Assembly (NCBI GenBank): GCA_947683425.1
Contig: CANTUQ010000055.1
Coordinates: 4,762,001-4,826,000, forward strand
DNA from: Excoecaria cochinchinensis
Taxonomy: Eukaryota > Streptophyta > Magnoliopsida > Malpighiales > Euphorbiaceae
Direction of reading: 5' to 3'
Length of the DNA: 64,000 nucleotides
The position numbers were made by a program, and so were the translations under genes. Below are positions 11,223-23,522 of this stretch, piece after piece (position 1 is the first letter of the stretch; every line of letters begins with the position of its first letter). Below the pieces are notes generated by a model. That model saw only the letters and a list, made by a program, of their open reading frames with translations, did no database searches and was not told the DNA's origin.

Positions 11223-14200
11223 TGTAACACCCCTTACCCGTACGTAGTAAACCATACCGTGATCTAGTGGTTCACGACGATAGTAAGGGCATTACCGACA
11301 CAAACATATAAAACTTATAAACTTTTAAGCTGAAATCAGAGTTATAAAATTTCTTTCATTTTTAAAAACACATTATAATTAACTATATATTCATTACACA
11401 ATCACACTACAAAGTATACTTCTTCAAAATTTACTATAGATTGATAATTTACATAACCAATATCACTTTTACAAAACTTATAATTTAAATTTACAAATCT
11501 TGCATACATTCTTAAGACTATACAAATCCTACCCTAAAATTTCTTCATAATCTTGCATTGGCCTGGACTGCTGCGAGAAGACTCTCGAAAGATCCGATCA
11601 ATAGTACCTACACGGATTAAAAGAAAATCCGTGCTAAGCATAAACCTTATTGGGAAACACATAAATATGGACGACCACTAAGAATGGCCGTCAAATGAGT
11701 TCAAAGAAAAGCATAATATAGAAAATATAATCATATCGATTATAACAAATTAGATAGTTTCAAGGAGGTCATCAACATAACCACTTACTTCGCATATCAA
11801 CGTTAACAAATCACTTATACATTAACACACTTTTTCACATCTTATACATGTCACTTTGTTCAATTATTCACATTCGTCCTGGTTTCAAAAATTCATTTCA
11901 CACATCTTGCTTAACAGATGCCTTATCATGTAATTTATCCAATCAACAAGGCATTTAAATTGCAATAACAAAACACATACTTTCATTCAAGTCTTCACAT
12001 ATATTCATAAATTCATAACTTATTGTTCGATTCACATACTCTTGTTCATTTAATGCCTGCTAAGTCAAGGGGGTGGATAACGAGTAACACATAGATACCC
12101 GAAGGTACCAACAATACTTTCTTAACGCATGGATACCCGAAGGTATCAAAATCATTATTTTCTTTTTATTTCAAAAACATTTTCACATGTGATCTTAAAG
12201 AAGATCCAAGACAAAAGGATAGCGAGCATCCGATCAGGGACCTGATCAGTGTCTAAATCGCATGGCTGCAGCAAACTGAACTCTATAGGCATGCCTATCT
12301 ATCCAAAACTCAACTAACACAGGCTAAACACATACTTGTTTCCTTTAATGATGTACATGTTATATTTTAATACTTTTCAGAAGCACATACTCATAATTCA
12401 TTTTTAAACTAAAGCAATGGCTCATATAAAATATAACAAACCATGACCTTTACTTACAATCATATCTTAGTTTTAATACATGCTTAAAAAAAATTCATTT
12501 CAACTATAGCTTACATGGTATAGCATATCCTAGTTTCCACAACATGTCATATGTAAATCATAAGTAAAAATCCATGTCAAATAGCTCGATCAACATATAT
12601 TGATAGCATATAAAAGAGTCGCGCTCGCGACTAAGAATGCTAGATGATCTCTATTAGCGACAGAAGTTGCGCTCATGATAGAGCTACGCATCACACTCCG
12701 CTAATCCAACCAAGTCTCAATGGACCAATAACCTTGATCACACTCATATCAATTATCAATTAAATACAATTTCACATATAAATATGTTTATTCTTATAAT
12801 GTCCATAATAATTTCACACACATTACATCCACAATTGATCACTAAGCATAGATACTAATTACATACATTTTAATTCATCCGTAACTTTTACTAGTCACAT
12901 AAGTAATTTCAGAGTTCGAGCCAAAACAACATCTTTTCTATATAACTAAGACTTCTATAATTTTGTTCGAACTTAAACTAGCATTCCAAGCTTCTCATAT
13001 ATCCCAAGAAATTGGAAATCAGAGCCTCATAGTTCTAAAAGTTCAATATAAAAAACTGTAGTATTTCAACTTAGCAATCTATTACAATTCTCATCATAGC
13101 ACTTTCAGCTATATCCGTAATTGCTCGACTAACTATATCTTTAAATACTTGAGTAATATTATATAATTGTAACCTTAATCACTCATATTCTTAGGTTGTA
13201 ACTCTTCAATTATTCTTTATCAAACTCCAAACAGATGATGGATAAGTCTTAGAAAGTTTCAGTAAATTTCGGGTGTATTGCGGAATGAGAAACACAACAA
13301 AATACACATCGTAAAGAAGGGTAAAGAGGGGTAAGGGTTCATACAAACCATGAGGCTCAAAATAATAAGAACAAAACTTGTTAAGCAGGTTCTATTGGCT
13401 CGCGATGGAAACCTCCTTCAGGTTCCCTCGAAAATAGGTCACAAGACTGCTTTCCACTTCAAACTTCAACTGCCTAAACCGACCTCTAAAGCTCATTTTG
13501 TGGCCAAATGTCCTCTTAATAAATTATACTAAGGATGTTAGATTTCATATAAAACAAATATCAGGTCATTTGGACACCTAAATCATCAGATATTATCAAA
13601 ACAACCTATACTGCTCCCATTAACCAAGCCAGAGAAGATACCTCTTCTTCTAGACCACTTTTGGGACACTTACGGCTACAATTAGCTCATGCCTATTTCT
13701 AAGATATTTATAGTAGTATGTGTTATATTTCAAATGGTACTATTCTTATACCATTTAGAGTTCGAAAACTCCAAATATAGCCTAATTACTAAAGAGTGGT
13801 CAGGTGTGTTCTAACACAATTTTTCACCCAAAATCCTATTCACATGCACAATTTAACAATTTTAACCAACACTCATGACCTTCATCATATATCATCATCA
13901 ACACATTCAAATAAATTATAAAACATATGAATATGCTCAAACTCATACATAAATAAAGAGTTTCCAAACCTCTTTTCCTTTGCTCCCTAATAGCTCAAAT
14001 GACAGCACAACCCCTTTGCTTTCTTACTCCTTCTTTACCTTCTCTTGTTTCCTCCAAACAAAACAACCAAAATTCAGAGTTTCACTTAAAGTTACACATA
14101 CCTCTACTCACGTTTAAGGAGAAAAGGAGAGGAAAAGGGAAAGGAATCAACCACTTACCTTTCCCAACCAAATCTTCCATCCAATTACTTGAAACTTGGA

Positions 14201-14803
14201 AAATCCATCTTGGACTTGAATTAAAGGAATTAGTGTCTTTAAGGAGGAGACGAGGTTCCCTATCTCTTTTTCCCCTCACTTACCCAGCAAACAATGGCCT
14301 AAAAGCAGTCAAAAGGGTTTAATTAAGGCCGTTAATGCAATCCTATCCCAATTGCCACATGTCACAATTTTATTGGTTCAATAAAGATTTTTATGCTAAA
14401 CTTATCTTTTAATCCCTTATCTTACTTCCTTTCACTCAGTTGGCATTCAACTTTTCTATTTCATACATTGACCCACATAATTAACTAATTCATTCAATTT
14501 AATCCATAATTATAAAATAACCAAAATACCCTTACCCTTTACAAATTAAACCGGACACATCCTTTATTACAATTAATCACTTCCATCATCCAATTATACA
14601 TTTTTAATCACAAAAAATAATTCTTTTCATGTCATTTAAGGCACGACGATATAATTGTCCAATTTACCGAAACTTGCCGAATCTTTCGAATTAATGACGG
14701 TTGTGTCCTTTTTAACACTTCCATCCCTATCTCAAACACATTCAGTTTTTGTTACACCCTAAACTTGTCATAATCCGACTAGGGTGTATTTCGGGTTGTT
14801 AAA
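11223..14803 (-). repeat. 5' LTR of E3
   Basis: The partner of 5944-9508, alike along its whole length apart from substitutions and short indels. It has a donor consensus at 14157-14158 (complement), hairpins GATACCCGAAGGTATC (12132-12147; UUCG loop in the sense strand) and GATACCCGAAGGTACC (12094-12109), and CACGGATT...AATCCGTG (11611-11633). Confidence 0.87.
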
Positions 14804-14943
14804 ATTTCATTGCCAACAATTTGAGGAAGGTTTGAATGAGTCAATAAAGGCACTGTTGATCTCTATGACTACTTTTTAGACTATGAGCTACTATCAGATA
14901 ATTCAGGCAGCCATGAGAGTTGAAAGGTCACAAGAATTTCAGA
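14804..14943 (+). pseudogene. gag: Chromovirus gag fragment, second half
   Basis: After the E3 insertion the gag frame resumes with CQQFEEGLNESIKALL, then one stop (TAG near 14877), then MSYYQIIQAAMRVERSQEFQ. The YYQ-AAMR-ERS signature is closest to the gag at 62385-63456, which has SYYQIADAAMRAERSE at the same place. Homology stops near 14943, where Tat LTR sequence begins. The zinc knuckle is not present. Confidence 0.82.
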
Positions 14944-16521
14944 GAGAAAATCAATTTCCTTAGCTTGGGTTTCTCATCAAACAACAACAAAAGAACATTT
15001 TTAAGTTTTGGTGTTCTTGAGTTTTTTGAGACAAAAACTTAAGATTTTTTGAATCTTTTTGGATCTGTTTTTGATCTTGATGAGGGGAATGGATTGAGAA
15101 CGTCTTGCTTCCAAATTATCTGCTATGAGGGTAAAGGATCTTGGAACCATTCTTATTATCTAATTTTATTTTCTCATTTTACCTTTCTTGCATTGATGAA
15201 TACAGGAATAATGGTTTGATAAATATGTGTTTTCAGAGTCGAAATTTAATTTTCTTTGATATAATTTTCCAATCTTTATCTTGTTTTTGGTATAAAAAGG
15301 GATAAATGTATATGAGTTAGGTGTGAAAAATCAAGTTTAGTGTTTTTTTTTGTTTAGAAAGCTTGAGGACCTTGCTCCACCCCTTCCCCTTAGAGGCGGG
15401 AAGGAGGTAAGGGGCGGGCTGGCCGCCCCTCGTGTCCAGGCCTCTGCTCACCCCCTATGGTGTCCCTTGACGCTCCTTTGTCTCGTTCTAACTCTATTTT
15501 TGGCCCGTCCGATGCATGTTTCGTGTCCGTTTTTGCGATAACTTTTTCTTTTTTAGTTTCAATGTTATTTTCTAATTTATGATGTTTATTTCCCTTATTT
15601 TCATTTTTATTTGGTTGATTTTAGAATTATTGCTAATATTTTTATTGTTGTTTTATTTGGGTTTAAAACGTGGTTTTGCTTGTTTGAGCGTTTTCGTGAC
15701 TAAATAGAGGGGTCACAAGGCGTAGGAGGCTATGGTATTTCAGTGAGATCTTACCTATCTCTTATTTGTATGGTTGTGTTTGTTTATAAATAAAATAGTT
15801 TTATTTTATGTGCGAGTCAGATAAAAATCACAAAAATATTTTTATAACTAAATCGGGATTTTTATTAATAAATTAGGACCAATGTCCTTAATTTTAGCCA
15901 AAGAATGCAAAAATGTCTTTAATTAAAATGAAGAGTCAATTTTCTCAAGATGGGAATAATTCGTCCCAATTTTTAAGCAAATGGTCGAAATAACTTTTTG
16001 ATCCCTTTTTAAGTGAGCATGAAGCAACCAAAGTTCCTAAACCAAATAAATATTTCGATTTATGCATATTACCCCTTTTTATTGATTTTGCTTGATTGTT
16101 TAACTTTATGTTTATATATCTCGTGGGCCCTTATAATTAATTATTTTTGGGGCAATTATGTTTTAGCTTTATGTTTATATATCTCATGGGCCTTTGTAAT
16201 TAATTATTTTTATTGGGGCAATTTTGTTTAACTTTTCTTTTCATTTTGGGGATCGTATTTGTCCCAATTTCTATTTTGTAATGGTGTGGCTTTATGTGTT
16301 TACCGCTTTAATTTACCATTTTCTCGATACTTGAATTATGCCTTAAATAAATTACATTAACAGTGTGAGATGAGAGATGGAATTTTAAAACCTAAAAACT
16401 CATTTATAACTAATAAAGACACTAATAGGAGTGGAGTTCCAAAGTCTGGTTTAGACCATAGAGGTTAGACGACCTTTCTCAATTTCTAGTAAATTGGTTG
16501 GCGACTCCAAAATACCTTGAA
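14944..16521 (+). mobile_element. Tat LTR fragment (copy B)
   Basis: It resembles LTR copy A: long T/A-rich leader text with 'gagggtaaagg', a GC-rich stretch at 15370-15470, and the phrase 'gttggcgactccaaaatacctt' in two pieces at its end. Its left edge abuts gag, so it is truncated. Its right edge is cut by the LTR starting at 16522. It contains no gene. Confidence 0.6.
16101..16233 (+). repeat. Two-copy tandem duplication, ~63-66 bp
   Basis: 'ctttatgtttatatatctc' followed by a 'tgggcc...taattaattattttt...ggggcaatt' stretch occurs twice, starting at 16104 and 16167, inside Tat LTR copy B. Confidence 0.75.
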
Positions 16522-18114
16522 TGTCACATCCCAAATATGGCCTAGTAGAATTGCATGTGTAATTGGATTATTAAAAGGGTATTTTGGTAATTTATGCAAG
16601 TGGATTAAGGACTAAATTGAATGAGGTTTAAAGTTAAAATGAAAGATTTTATTGTAAGGGATTAAGTGGATTTATGCCAAGGGTAAGATGGTATTTGTGT
16701 GTGTTACTAGAAGACAAAAGAGCAAGAAAGTCAAAAGGAAGAAAGAAAGGTCCAATGAATGAGTGATAAGTGGCTAGGTTGTTGGGTGCATTAATGGGGA
16801 TTTGAAAGGAGTAGAGAGAGGGAAGACTGAAATTCTTAGCTTCCCGTGAAAGCTACTTGGTTTTGCCCTCTCCCTTCTCACGTTCTCTCTCTCACTTTCT
16901 CATCTTCATTTTCTGCTCCTCAAGTTTTGCATGTGGGTGTTCCTTAATCTTTGAGCTAGGGTTTTGAGTTTTGAAGAGTTCCAAGAGGTAAGTAGCTGCA
17001 AGTACTTTGGGTTTTCTTCTTCTTTTCCTTCTCATGAGTCTGATTATGGGTTGTGTGGTTGGTTGCATGGGTTAACTAAGCTTTATGTTTTGATTGGATT
17101 TGTGCAAGAATATGAAGAGAGGAGGAAGGATAAAGGAAAAGGAATGATTGGATCTTAAAGACAGTGGATTTTTGAAGCTCCATTTCCAGGTTTGGGAGTT
17201 TGCATTTTGCTATGTATAATTGAGAGTGGTTATCCATTTCTCTTTGGATCTTGGGTGACATGTGATTGGTTGTTAATTGTGTGCTTTGTTACATGTAAAT
17301 GCATGTGTTCATCAATATGTGTATATGATTTGAGATATAAGAATTATGAGACTTTGCATGTTAATTCTTGAAGAGTTTTGAACATGAACATGAGAGGGAA
17401 TACTGGGTTTACGAATCTCTGTAAATGCTATTTTGATGTGTAATGATATTGGTTGATTGTGCTATTATGGTTGTAAATGTGTTAAAAAAGCTCTGGAGGT
17501 ACGTGTTTATGTGATTTAGCATGTTAAATTATTTTTGGGAAAAAATGTGTTTTGATTTGTTAAGTTCAGAGTTTCACGTTTTTTCTTGGGAATTGGAAGA
17601 ACACGATGTTGTCACGAGTGCGACGCTTGTCGCGATTGCGACAAAATCGCGTAGTTCATCCCATGCGCAGCGTGCTGAGATGTTTCATCCGAGTCGTGCG
17701 GAGGCATCATGACTCGGCAGTGGCGCCAGGCATCATCACGAGTCATGAAGCCTCTTCAAGAGTCGTAAAGATGCCTCACGACACATGAGGAAGCCTAGTG
17801 CCTCATGCCTTCTTTCCAGGGAGGCAGTCACGAGTCGTGAGGGAGGATCACGGCTCGTGACCGCCCCTTTCATGAGAAGAGCTTGCGTCACAAGTCGTGG
17901 CGGAGGATCATGACTCGTGATTGCCCCTCCCCTGCGAGACGCTAGCGTCACGAGTCGCAATTGCCTGTGCGACTCGTGACTGGCCTCTCTACCCCTCACT
18001 GTCGCGAGCGCGACTTCTTGTCGCGAGCTCGATAGTGAGGCCTCTCCTGCCCTGTTTTAAAAATAGAGTTTCAAGCTTATTTTTACATGGGTTTTTACTA
18101 CATGACACATGATT
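16522..18114 (+). mobile_element. Chromovirus LTR S2, first part
   Basis: Begins TGTCACATCCC after TTGAA (16517-16521). A donor consensus CAAGAGGTAAGTAG (GT at 16988) and the palindrome block (17603-18040) line up with S1. At 18114 it is interrupted by element U (TSD TGATT). It resumes at 32147-32289 and is cut again by the LTR at 32290. The remainder should lie beyond the window. Confidence 0.85.
17603..18040 (+). repeat. CpG-rich palindrome block in S2
   Basis: GTCACGAGTGCGAC and TGTCGCGATTGCGACA (17609-17645) open it. At least eight CACGAGTCGTGA-type palindromes follow. TGTCGCGAGCGCGAC and TTGTCGCGAGCTCGAT (18000-18033) close it. The layout matches S1 and S4. Confidence 0.75.
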
Positions 18115-18222
18115 TGTAATGGCCCAAATACCGGCCTAGAAGTGTCAGATAGTGATTTCAGTATTATTATGATGATCGCAGCGTCGAATTGTGTAGGGAG
18201 TGGTTTTGCTAGTGTTAAAGTA

Positions 18223-20746
18223 TGTAACACCCCCACTGTCGCCCCCGTTGGAAGGGCGCCGGCGGGCGCGTTACCCGACGCTCACTCACAGCATACATAC
18301 AAACTCTGAGCGGAAGCATTCACTAGCAATAATAACAGAAAACTATATATCATAAAATCAAAATATCCTTATAAACAATATCCAAAAGATTACATCATAT
18401 CATATACAAAAAGTTACATGAGCCACAATACCAAAAGTAATACATTTACAAAAAGAATTAAAGGAGGAGATGACAAAAACACTCTACTCCTATGTGGCCG
18501 ACTTGTAGATGCGCGACACGAGCGAACTCCCAAAATCCTGTCACCCACATGGGACAAGAACCCGTGCTAAGCGATAACGCTTAGTAGGGAGGAAACAAAA
18601 CACAACAGAACACTATACAATAATATCATGCACTAATACTTAAATGCAAACATGCATCAACAATATAGAAACCACTAAAAATCATAGGACAGAAATATTT
18701 ACATATATATCACGAATCACTATATAAAATCAGAATTGAAAACAGAAATCATGAAGCAAATACTAGAATCAAAATCACGCAATAACCAAACACTTCACTA
18801 AACCATTACTAAACTGTTCACACAGTAGCCTGAATTTCAATGGCGGAGGATACGGGAACACGGCACGGGAGACCAAAGCCTCAAAAATAGCTTTAATACC
18901 CGAAGGTAGCGCGAGAGACCGGAGTCTCAAAATATTTTATCACTACACAGAAAATGACCATCTCGGAGGTCGGCCGAAAGACCCTAACGGGCCAACACGG
19001 GCAGCTGTACTCACTAACCCTTCTTAAGCATGGTTAATTGTCCACTACCTTGACACTTCAGGCTCAACAACTCACTCATCAATCACAACACTTACTACAC
19101 AAAACTCATATCAAAATCCCAACATCACATTAATTCACTACAACGACACGAGTATAAAAAGTCAACAAGACATAAACTCAATCATGTACCATGCAATAGT
19201 GAGAAACCGTGCAAAGTGGAACAAAAGTATCACATTCAGAAAACAGGGCAGGCAGGAAGGGTTTCTGTCGCGATCGCGACAGGCGTCACGCTCGCGATAG
19301 AACACAGGGTACCTCATCGCAGGCTCGCGCTAGGAGGCGCGCTCGCGACGAAGCACGCTCGGCAGACTCATACAAAACCAAGCTCTGTCGCGCTTAAGAC
19401 AACGTCGCGATCGCGACAGAGACTGGCCGCTTCCTCCTCGCGCGCACGCTCGGCCGCATGCTGGCGTAGAGGACATAGCCAACCGAGCTCTCTGTCACAC
19501 TCACGACAGAGGGCTTCTCAGCGGCATGGGACCATTCTGCATTCTGTCACGCTCGCGACAGAACCCAGAGTTTGCCCAATTCTGAACTTTCCCGCACTAT
19601 TCACAATTCAAGTTTCAAAACCACTCCTTCAATCACGCATAAACACTTACCTCATGAGTCGAATGCAATCCAAGACATGTTAAGCATCAATATACACTCA
19701 ATTCACACTAATTTGCATAAGAATTTACAATTAAATCGCTAAAGCACACAAATTATGTTCTTCACTAACACTTGAAATTCTACTACCGAACTCACATACA
19801 AGTCACTAAAACTTAAAATCATACTAAGCCAATACTCTAGCTCAATCATACACATGCATTTACACATAAATCAACACTCAAAATTATCACGAATTAAAGC
19901 ATAACAAAGAATGATCCAAGAAAAGAACAATGACAAAACACTCCCAAACCTGAAATGAAGCTTCAATCTTCACTCTTCAAGACACCACTTTATCCTTGCC
20001 TTTGCTCTTTCTTCTCTCTTCCGATTCTTGCATAAAACCCAACCACAACACACTTAAATCAAACCATAAACTCACACTTCAAAAACCAAAATTCAAAGAA
20101 CAAGAAGTAGATAAAGGAACCTCAATTCAAACTCAAGCACTTACCTTTCACAAACCCAGCTCAAAACTTCAGGAAATCCAACTCAAAGCTCAAAGAAGCA
20201 CACAAGAGAAAGGAGATGAGAGCAAGAAATGGAAGCAAGAGAGGGAGGAGGGACGAGAAAATGAAAATCAAAACAAGAGGGGCAGCTTCCACGGGAAGCT
20301 TCCTCAAAACAGCCCTCCCTTGTCTCTCTCCTCCTTTTCCATTAAATGTTTTCACCCACCAAGCCAAGTGTCAAGCTCCTATAGTTTCCAACATCCATCT
20401 TTGACTGATTCCTTATATGCACCATACACAACACACACACAATCACCTCCTACATAAATATCCACATCCTTGTTACCAAACCCAAATTCCACTAAATCAC
20501 TTCCCATAAAACACTTTACATACAAGGCACCATACACACAAACCACACTAGATTAATTCCCAACAATTTCCCTACGTCCATACACCATAACCACACTATA
20601 TAATTCCTCCTCTTAACTTAATTAATTAATTTCTTTGCTATTAAAATCCTTATTATCCAATTTTCCTCTTACTCAGTTTACTGAAATATCCTAAATATTT
20701 CGACTTACCACGCAGAATCCGACTAGGCCCTTTTTGGGTTGTTACA
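18223..20746 (-). repeat. 3' LTR of the 18223-24702 element
   Basis: TGTAACACCCCC to TTGGGTTGTTACA. Double hairpin at 18546-18584, TACC-UUCG-GGTA (sense) at 18897-18908, GAGACCGGAGTCTC at 18915-18928, CpG palindromes at 19262-19575, donor complement at 20153-20154. The TATA box of its partner is mutated here (20514-20522 reads ctttacata). Confidence 0.9.
19262..19575 (-). repeat. CpG palindrome block, 3' LTR copy
   Basis: Includes the perfect 18-nt palindrome CTGTCGCGATCGCGACAG (19265-19282), a second GTCGCGATCGCGACAGAG (19404-19421), and decayed copies near 19387, 19491 and 19550. The matching block in the partner LTR is 23203-23522. Confidence 0.8.
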
Positions 20747-20792
20747 ATCACTCTCCCTTAAGAAATTTCATCCTCGAAATTTCCCCGCTATC
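20747..20792 (-). other. Polypurine tract and conserved pre-tract motif
   Basis: On the minus strand the internal region ends GGAAATTTCGAGGATGAAAT, then a TTCTTAAGGGAGAGTGAT tract, then the LTR. The same text precedes the 3' LTRs at 40118, 44179 and, diverged, 9509 and 58875. Confidence 0.85.
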
Positions 20793-20835
20793 CGAAAATC
20801 CAACAACCCAAAACAAACCAAAACTTAACCGAAAG

Positions 20836-22032
20836 CTAATAACACAACTTACCGGAAGGTCCTGCTCGATCCACTGCATCCTCTCCTAGCATTGCATACA
20901 TTCGCGGGCGTACATACACTTCTTCAGCTGGCGGTTTTTGCACTGTCTCAGACGGCGCTTGCGAAAGACGTTCACTGCCTCTTCCACTTTGATTTCCTCT
21001 CGCTCTTTGACCATTTGCTCTACTCTCGGGTCTATCCTGTAGTTCTCGTCAATCCGGACAATTTGCCACCATATGCTCTTGACTGCCACATCTGAAGCAC
21101 ACTCTAGAGATCCTTCTACACTCGCCCCAGTGGCGCTTATGACAATGCTCGCACTCCGGGATCACCGTTCCCTTGTTAGAAGGTGGCACCACACTCCCAA
21201 CTTCCAAACGTACCGGAACCGAACTCTTCACACCCTTGCCACTCGGAGCACCTCTTGCTTTCTTACCATTTTCGGGTCCACTATCCGGAGCTTTTCTCTT
21301 GTTCTCTATCTTCTGTTTGATTTGCTCGGATTCCTCCAACTTGATTGCCGCTGCGACTAACTGATAGTACCCAACAGGTTGTATAACTGACATAGCAGAC
21401 AAAGGGCCCCTAAAGACCTCTCGCAATCCTTCTTGAAATTGTCTACACTTAAACTCATCCATCAATAATTGCTCGGGCACATACTTGCTTAACCAACTAA
21501 ATTTCTTCTCATACTCGCTTACTGTCATGCCCCGCTGCCTCAGACTGATGAACTCTCTCCACTTAGCTTCACGGTATGCCTTCGTTATATACTTCTGTTC
21601 AAACTCTTGCTTAAAGAATTCCCATGTCATCTCAGCTGGTCATTGCGGATTCCTCATCACAAGCTCCCACTAGTCATATGTCGGTCCTTGTAATAAAGAC
21701 ACTGCGCATGATGCTCTCCGATTTGCACGACAATTAATCTCTTCTCGAATCCGACCCACTCTCTTGATCCAAAACTCGGCCAAATCTGATTGGTCCGACG
21801 AAGTCCCATGAAAGTTCGCGGCTCCTCTTTTTCTTATCAACTCAATCAAAGCCTTAAGAGCAGTCAGCCTCTCTACCAACTGAAGCCAACCTTGCACTAG
21901 GGCCGGATTCTCATGACCAAGACCCATACCAGGAATCTCTTCTTGCTGACGCTGCGGAGTGGGTTGCTCACCTCTCACTACACTCGCACTACCAGTCGTC
22001 TCGCCCACGTTCTCACTTGGATCAGACTCCAT
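20836..22032 (-). pseudogene. gag: gag of gag-only element (broken)
   Basis: Starts ATG at 22032, just after a TTGTCTTGTGTAG acceptor-like sequence. N-terminal residues 1-120 carry a disordered Q/E-rich start, the IRKRGAANFHGTS block and SLLQG. Two stops follow (21670-21672 and about 13 codons later). The capsid part resumes near 21630 with TWEFFKQEF, EYEKKF..LSKYVPE and GLREVFRGPLSAM. A basic linker precedes two cysteine clusters (CEHCHKRHWGEC, then CFRCGSQEHMVANC), the CCHC zinc knuckle. After the knuckle a frameshift separates the tail, which ends at TAG 20836-20838. Packaging RNA into particles is the family role; this copy cannot make the full protein. No pol follows. Confidence 0.88.
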
Positions 22033-22145
22033 CTAGACACTACACAAGACAAGACATATCTGCATTAGGCCATGACACAAAACCGACTCTCATGCAAAGA
22101 CTCGACACATAACAATCAAATGCAACCAGAACCGCCTAAACCGAC

Positions 22146-22157
22146 GCTTTGATACCA
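22146..22157 (-). other. Primer-binding site of the 18223-24702 element
   Basis: The complement reads TGGTATCAAAGC, matching initiator tRNA-Met with one mismatch. It is 5 bases from the LTR edge at 22163. Confidence 0.75.
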
Positions 22158-23202
22158 CAAACTGTAACACCCCCACCGTCGCCCCTGTTGGAAGGGCGTC
22201 GGAGGGCGCGCTACCCGACGCTCATTCACAACATACATACATACTCTAAGCGGAAGCATTCACTAGCAATAATAACAGAAAACTATATATCATAAAATCA
22301 AAATATCCTTATAGACAATATCCAAAAGATTACATCATATCCTATACAAAAAGTTACATGAGCCACAATACCAAAAGTAATACATTTACAAAAAGAATTA
22401 CATGAGGAGATGAGAAAAACACTCTACTCCTATGTGGCCGACTTGTAGATGCGCAACACGAGCAAACTCCCAAAATCCTGTCACCTACACGGGACAAGAA
22501 CCCGTGCTAAGCGATAACGCTTAGTGGGGAGGAAACAAAACACAACAGAACACTATACAATAATATCATGCACTAATACTTAAATGCAAACATGCATCAA
22601 CAATACAGAAACCACTAAAAATCAAAGGACAGAAATATTTACATATATATCACTAATCACTATATAAAATCAGAATTGAAAACAGAAATCACGAAGCAAA
22701 TACTAGAATCAAAATCACGCAATAACCAAACACTTCACTAAACCATTACTAAACTGTTCACATAGTAGCCTGAATTTCAATGGCGGAGGATTCGGGAAAA
22801 TGGCACGGGAGATCGAAGTCTCAAAAACAGTTTTAATACCCGAAGGTAGCGCGAGAGACCGGAGTCTCAAAACATTTTATCACTACACGGAAAATGACCA
22901 TCTCGGAGGTCGGTCGAAAGACCCTAACAGGCCAACACGGGCAACTACACTCACTAACCCTTCTTAAGCATGCTTAATTATCCACTACCTTGACACTTCA
23001 GGCTCAACAACTCACTCATCAATCACAACACTTACTACACAAAACTCATATCAAAATCCCAACATCACATTAATTCACTACAACGACACGAGTATAAAAA
23101 GTCAACAAGACATAAACTCAATCATGTACCATGCAATAGTGAGAAACCGTGCAAAGTGGAACAAAAGAATCACATTCAGAAAACAGGGCAGGCATGAAGG
23201 GT

Positions 23203-23522
23203 TTCTGTCGCGATCGTGACAGGCGTCGCGCTCGTGACAGAACACAGGGTACCTCATCGTGGGCTCGCGATAGGAGGCGCGCTCGCGACGAAGCACGCTC
23301 GGCAGACTCATATAAAATCAAGCTCTGTCGTGCTCGCGACAACGTCGTGATCGCGACAGAGACTGGCCGCTTCCTCCTCGCGCGCACGCTCGGCCGCATG
23401 ATCGCGTTGAGGACTCGGCCAACCGAGCTCTCTGTCACACTCGCGACATAGTCGCGATTACGACAGAGGGCTTCTCAGCGGCAAGGGACCATTCTGCATT
23501 CTGTCGCACTCGCGACAGAACC
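23203..23522 (-). repeat. CpG palindrome block, 5' LTR copy
   Basis: CTGTCGCGATCGTGACAG, GTCGTGATCGCGACAGAG and TCTGTCGCACTCGCGACAGA are among at least eight motifs. Compared with 19262-19575, different CG sites have decayed to TG or CA in each LTR. Confidence 0.8.

Larger units (their letters stand above)
5944..14803 (-). mobile_element. Non-autonomous LTR element E3 without gag (LARD-like), complete
   Basis: Two LTRs of 3,565 and 3,581 bp flank a 1.7-kb internal region. The PBS (11207-11217) and purine tract (from 9509) place it on the minus strand. TSD GTTTC (5939-5943) and ATTTC (14804-14808) differ at one base. The left LTR starts TGTAACACCCC; the outer right end has decayed to TGTTAAA. 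No gag or pol frame was found inside, so all proteins would have to come from another element. It is inserted in a gag gene. The mirror antisense ORF at 8703-9026 and 13999-14322 exists in both LTRs only because LTRs are duplicates. Confidence 0.88.

Noticed and set aside
18223..18300. Start of a complete autonomous element at this LTR
   Set aside because: The internal region between the two LTRs holds only gag; no RT or integrase motif occurs in any frame.
19216..19683. 155-codon ORF
   Set aside because: It is antisense across the CpG palindrome block of an LTR. Composition and repeats explain its length; the partner LTR breaks it.
19996..20457. 153-codon ORF
   Set aside because: Antisense LTR sequence spanning the pyrimidine-rich leader; low complexity and no motif.
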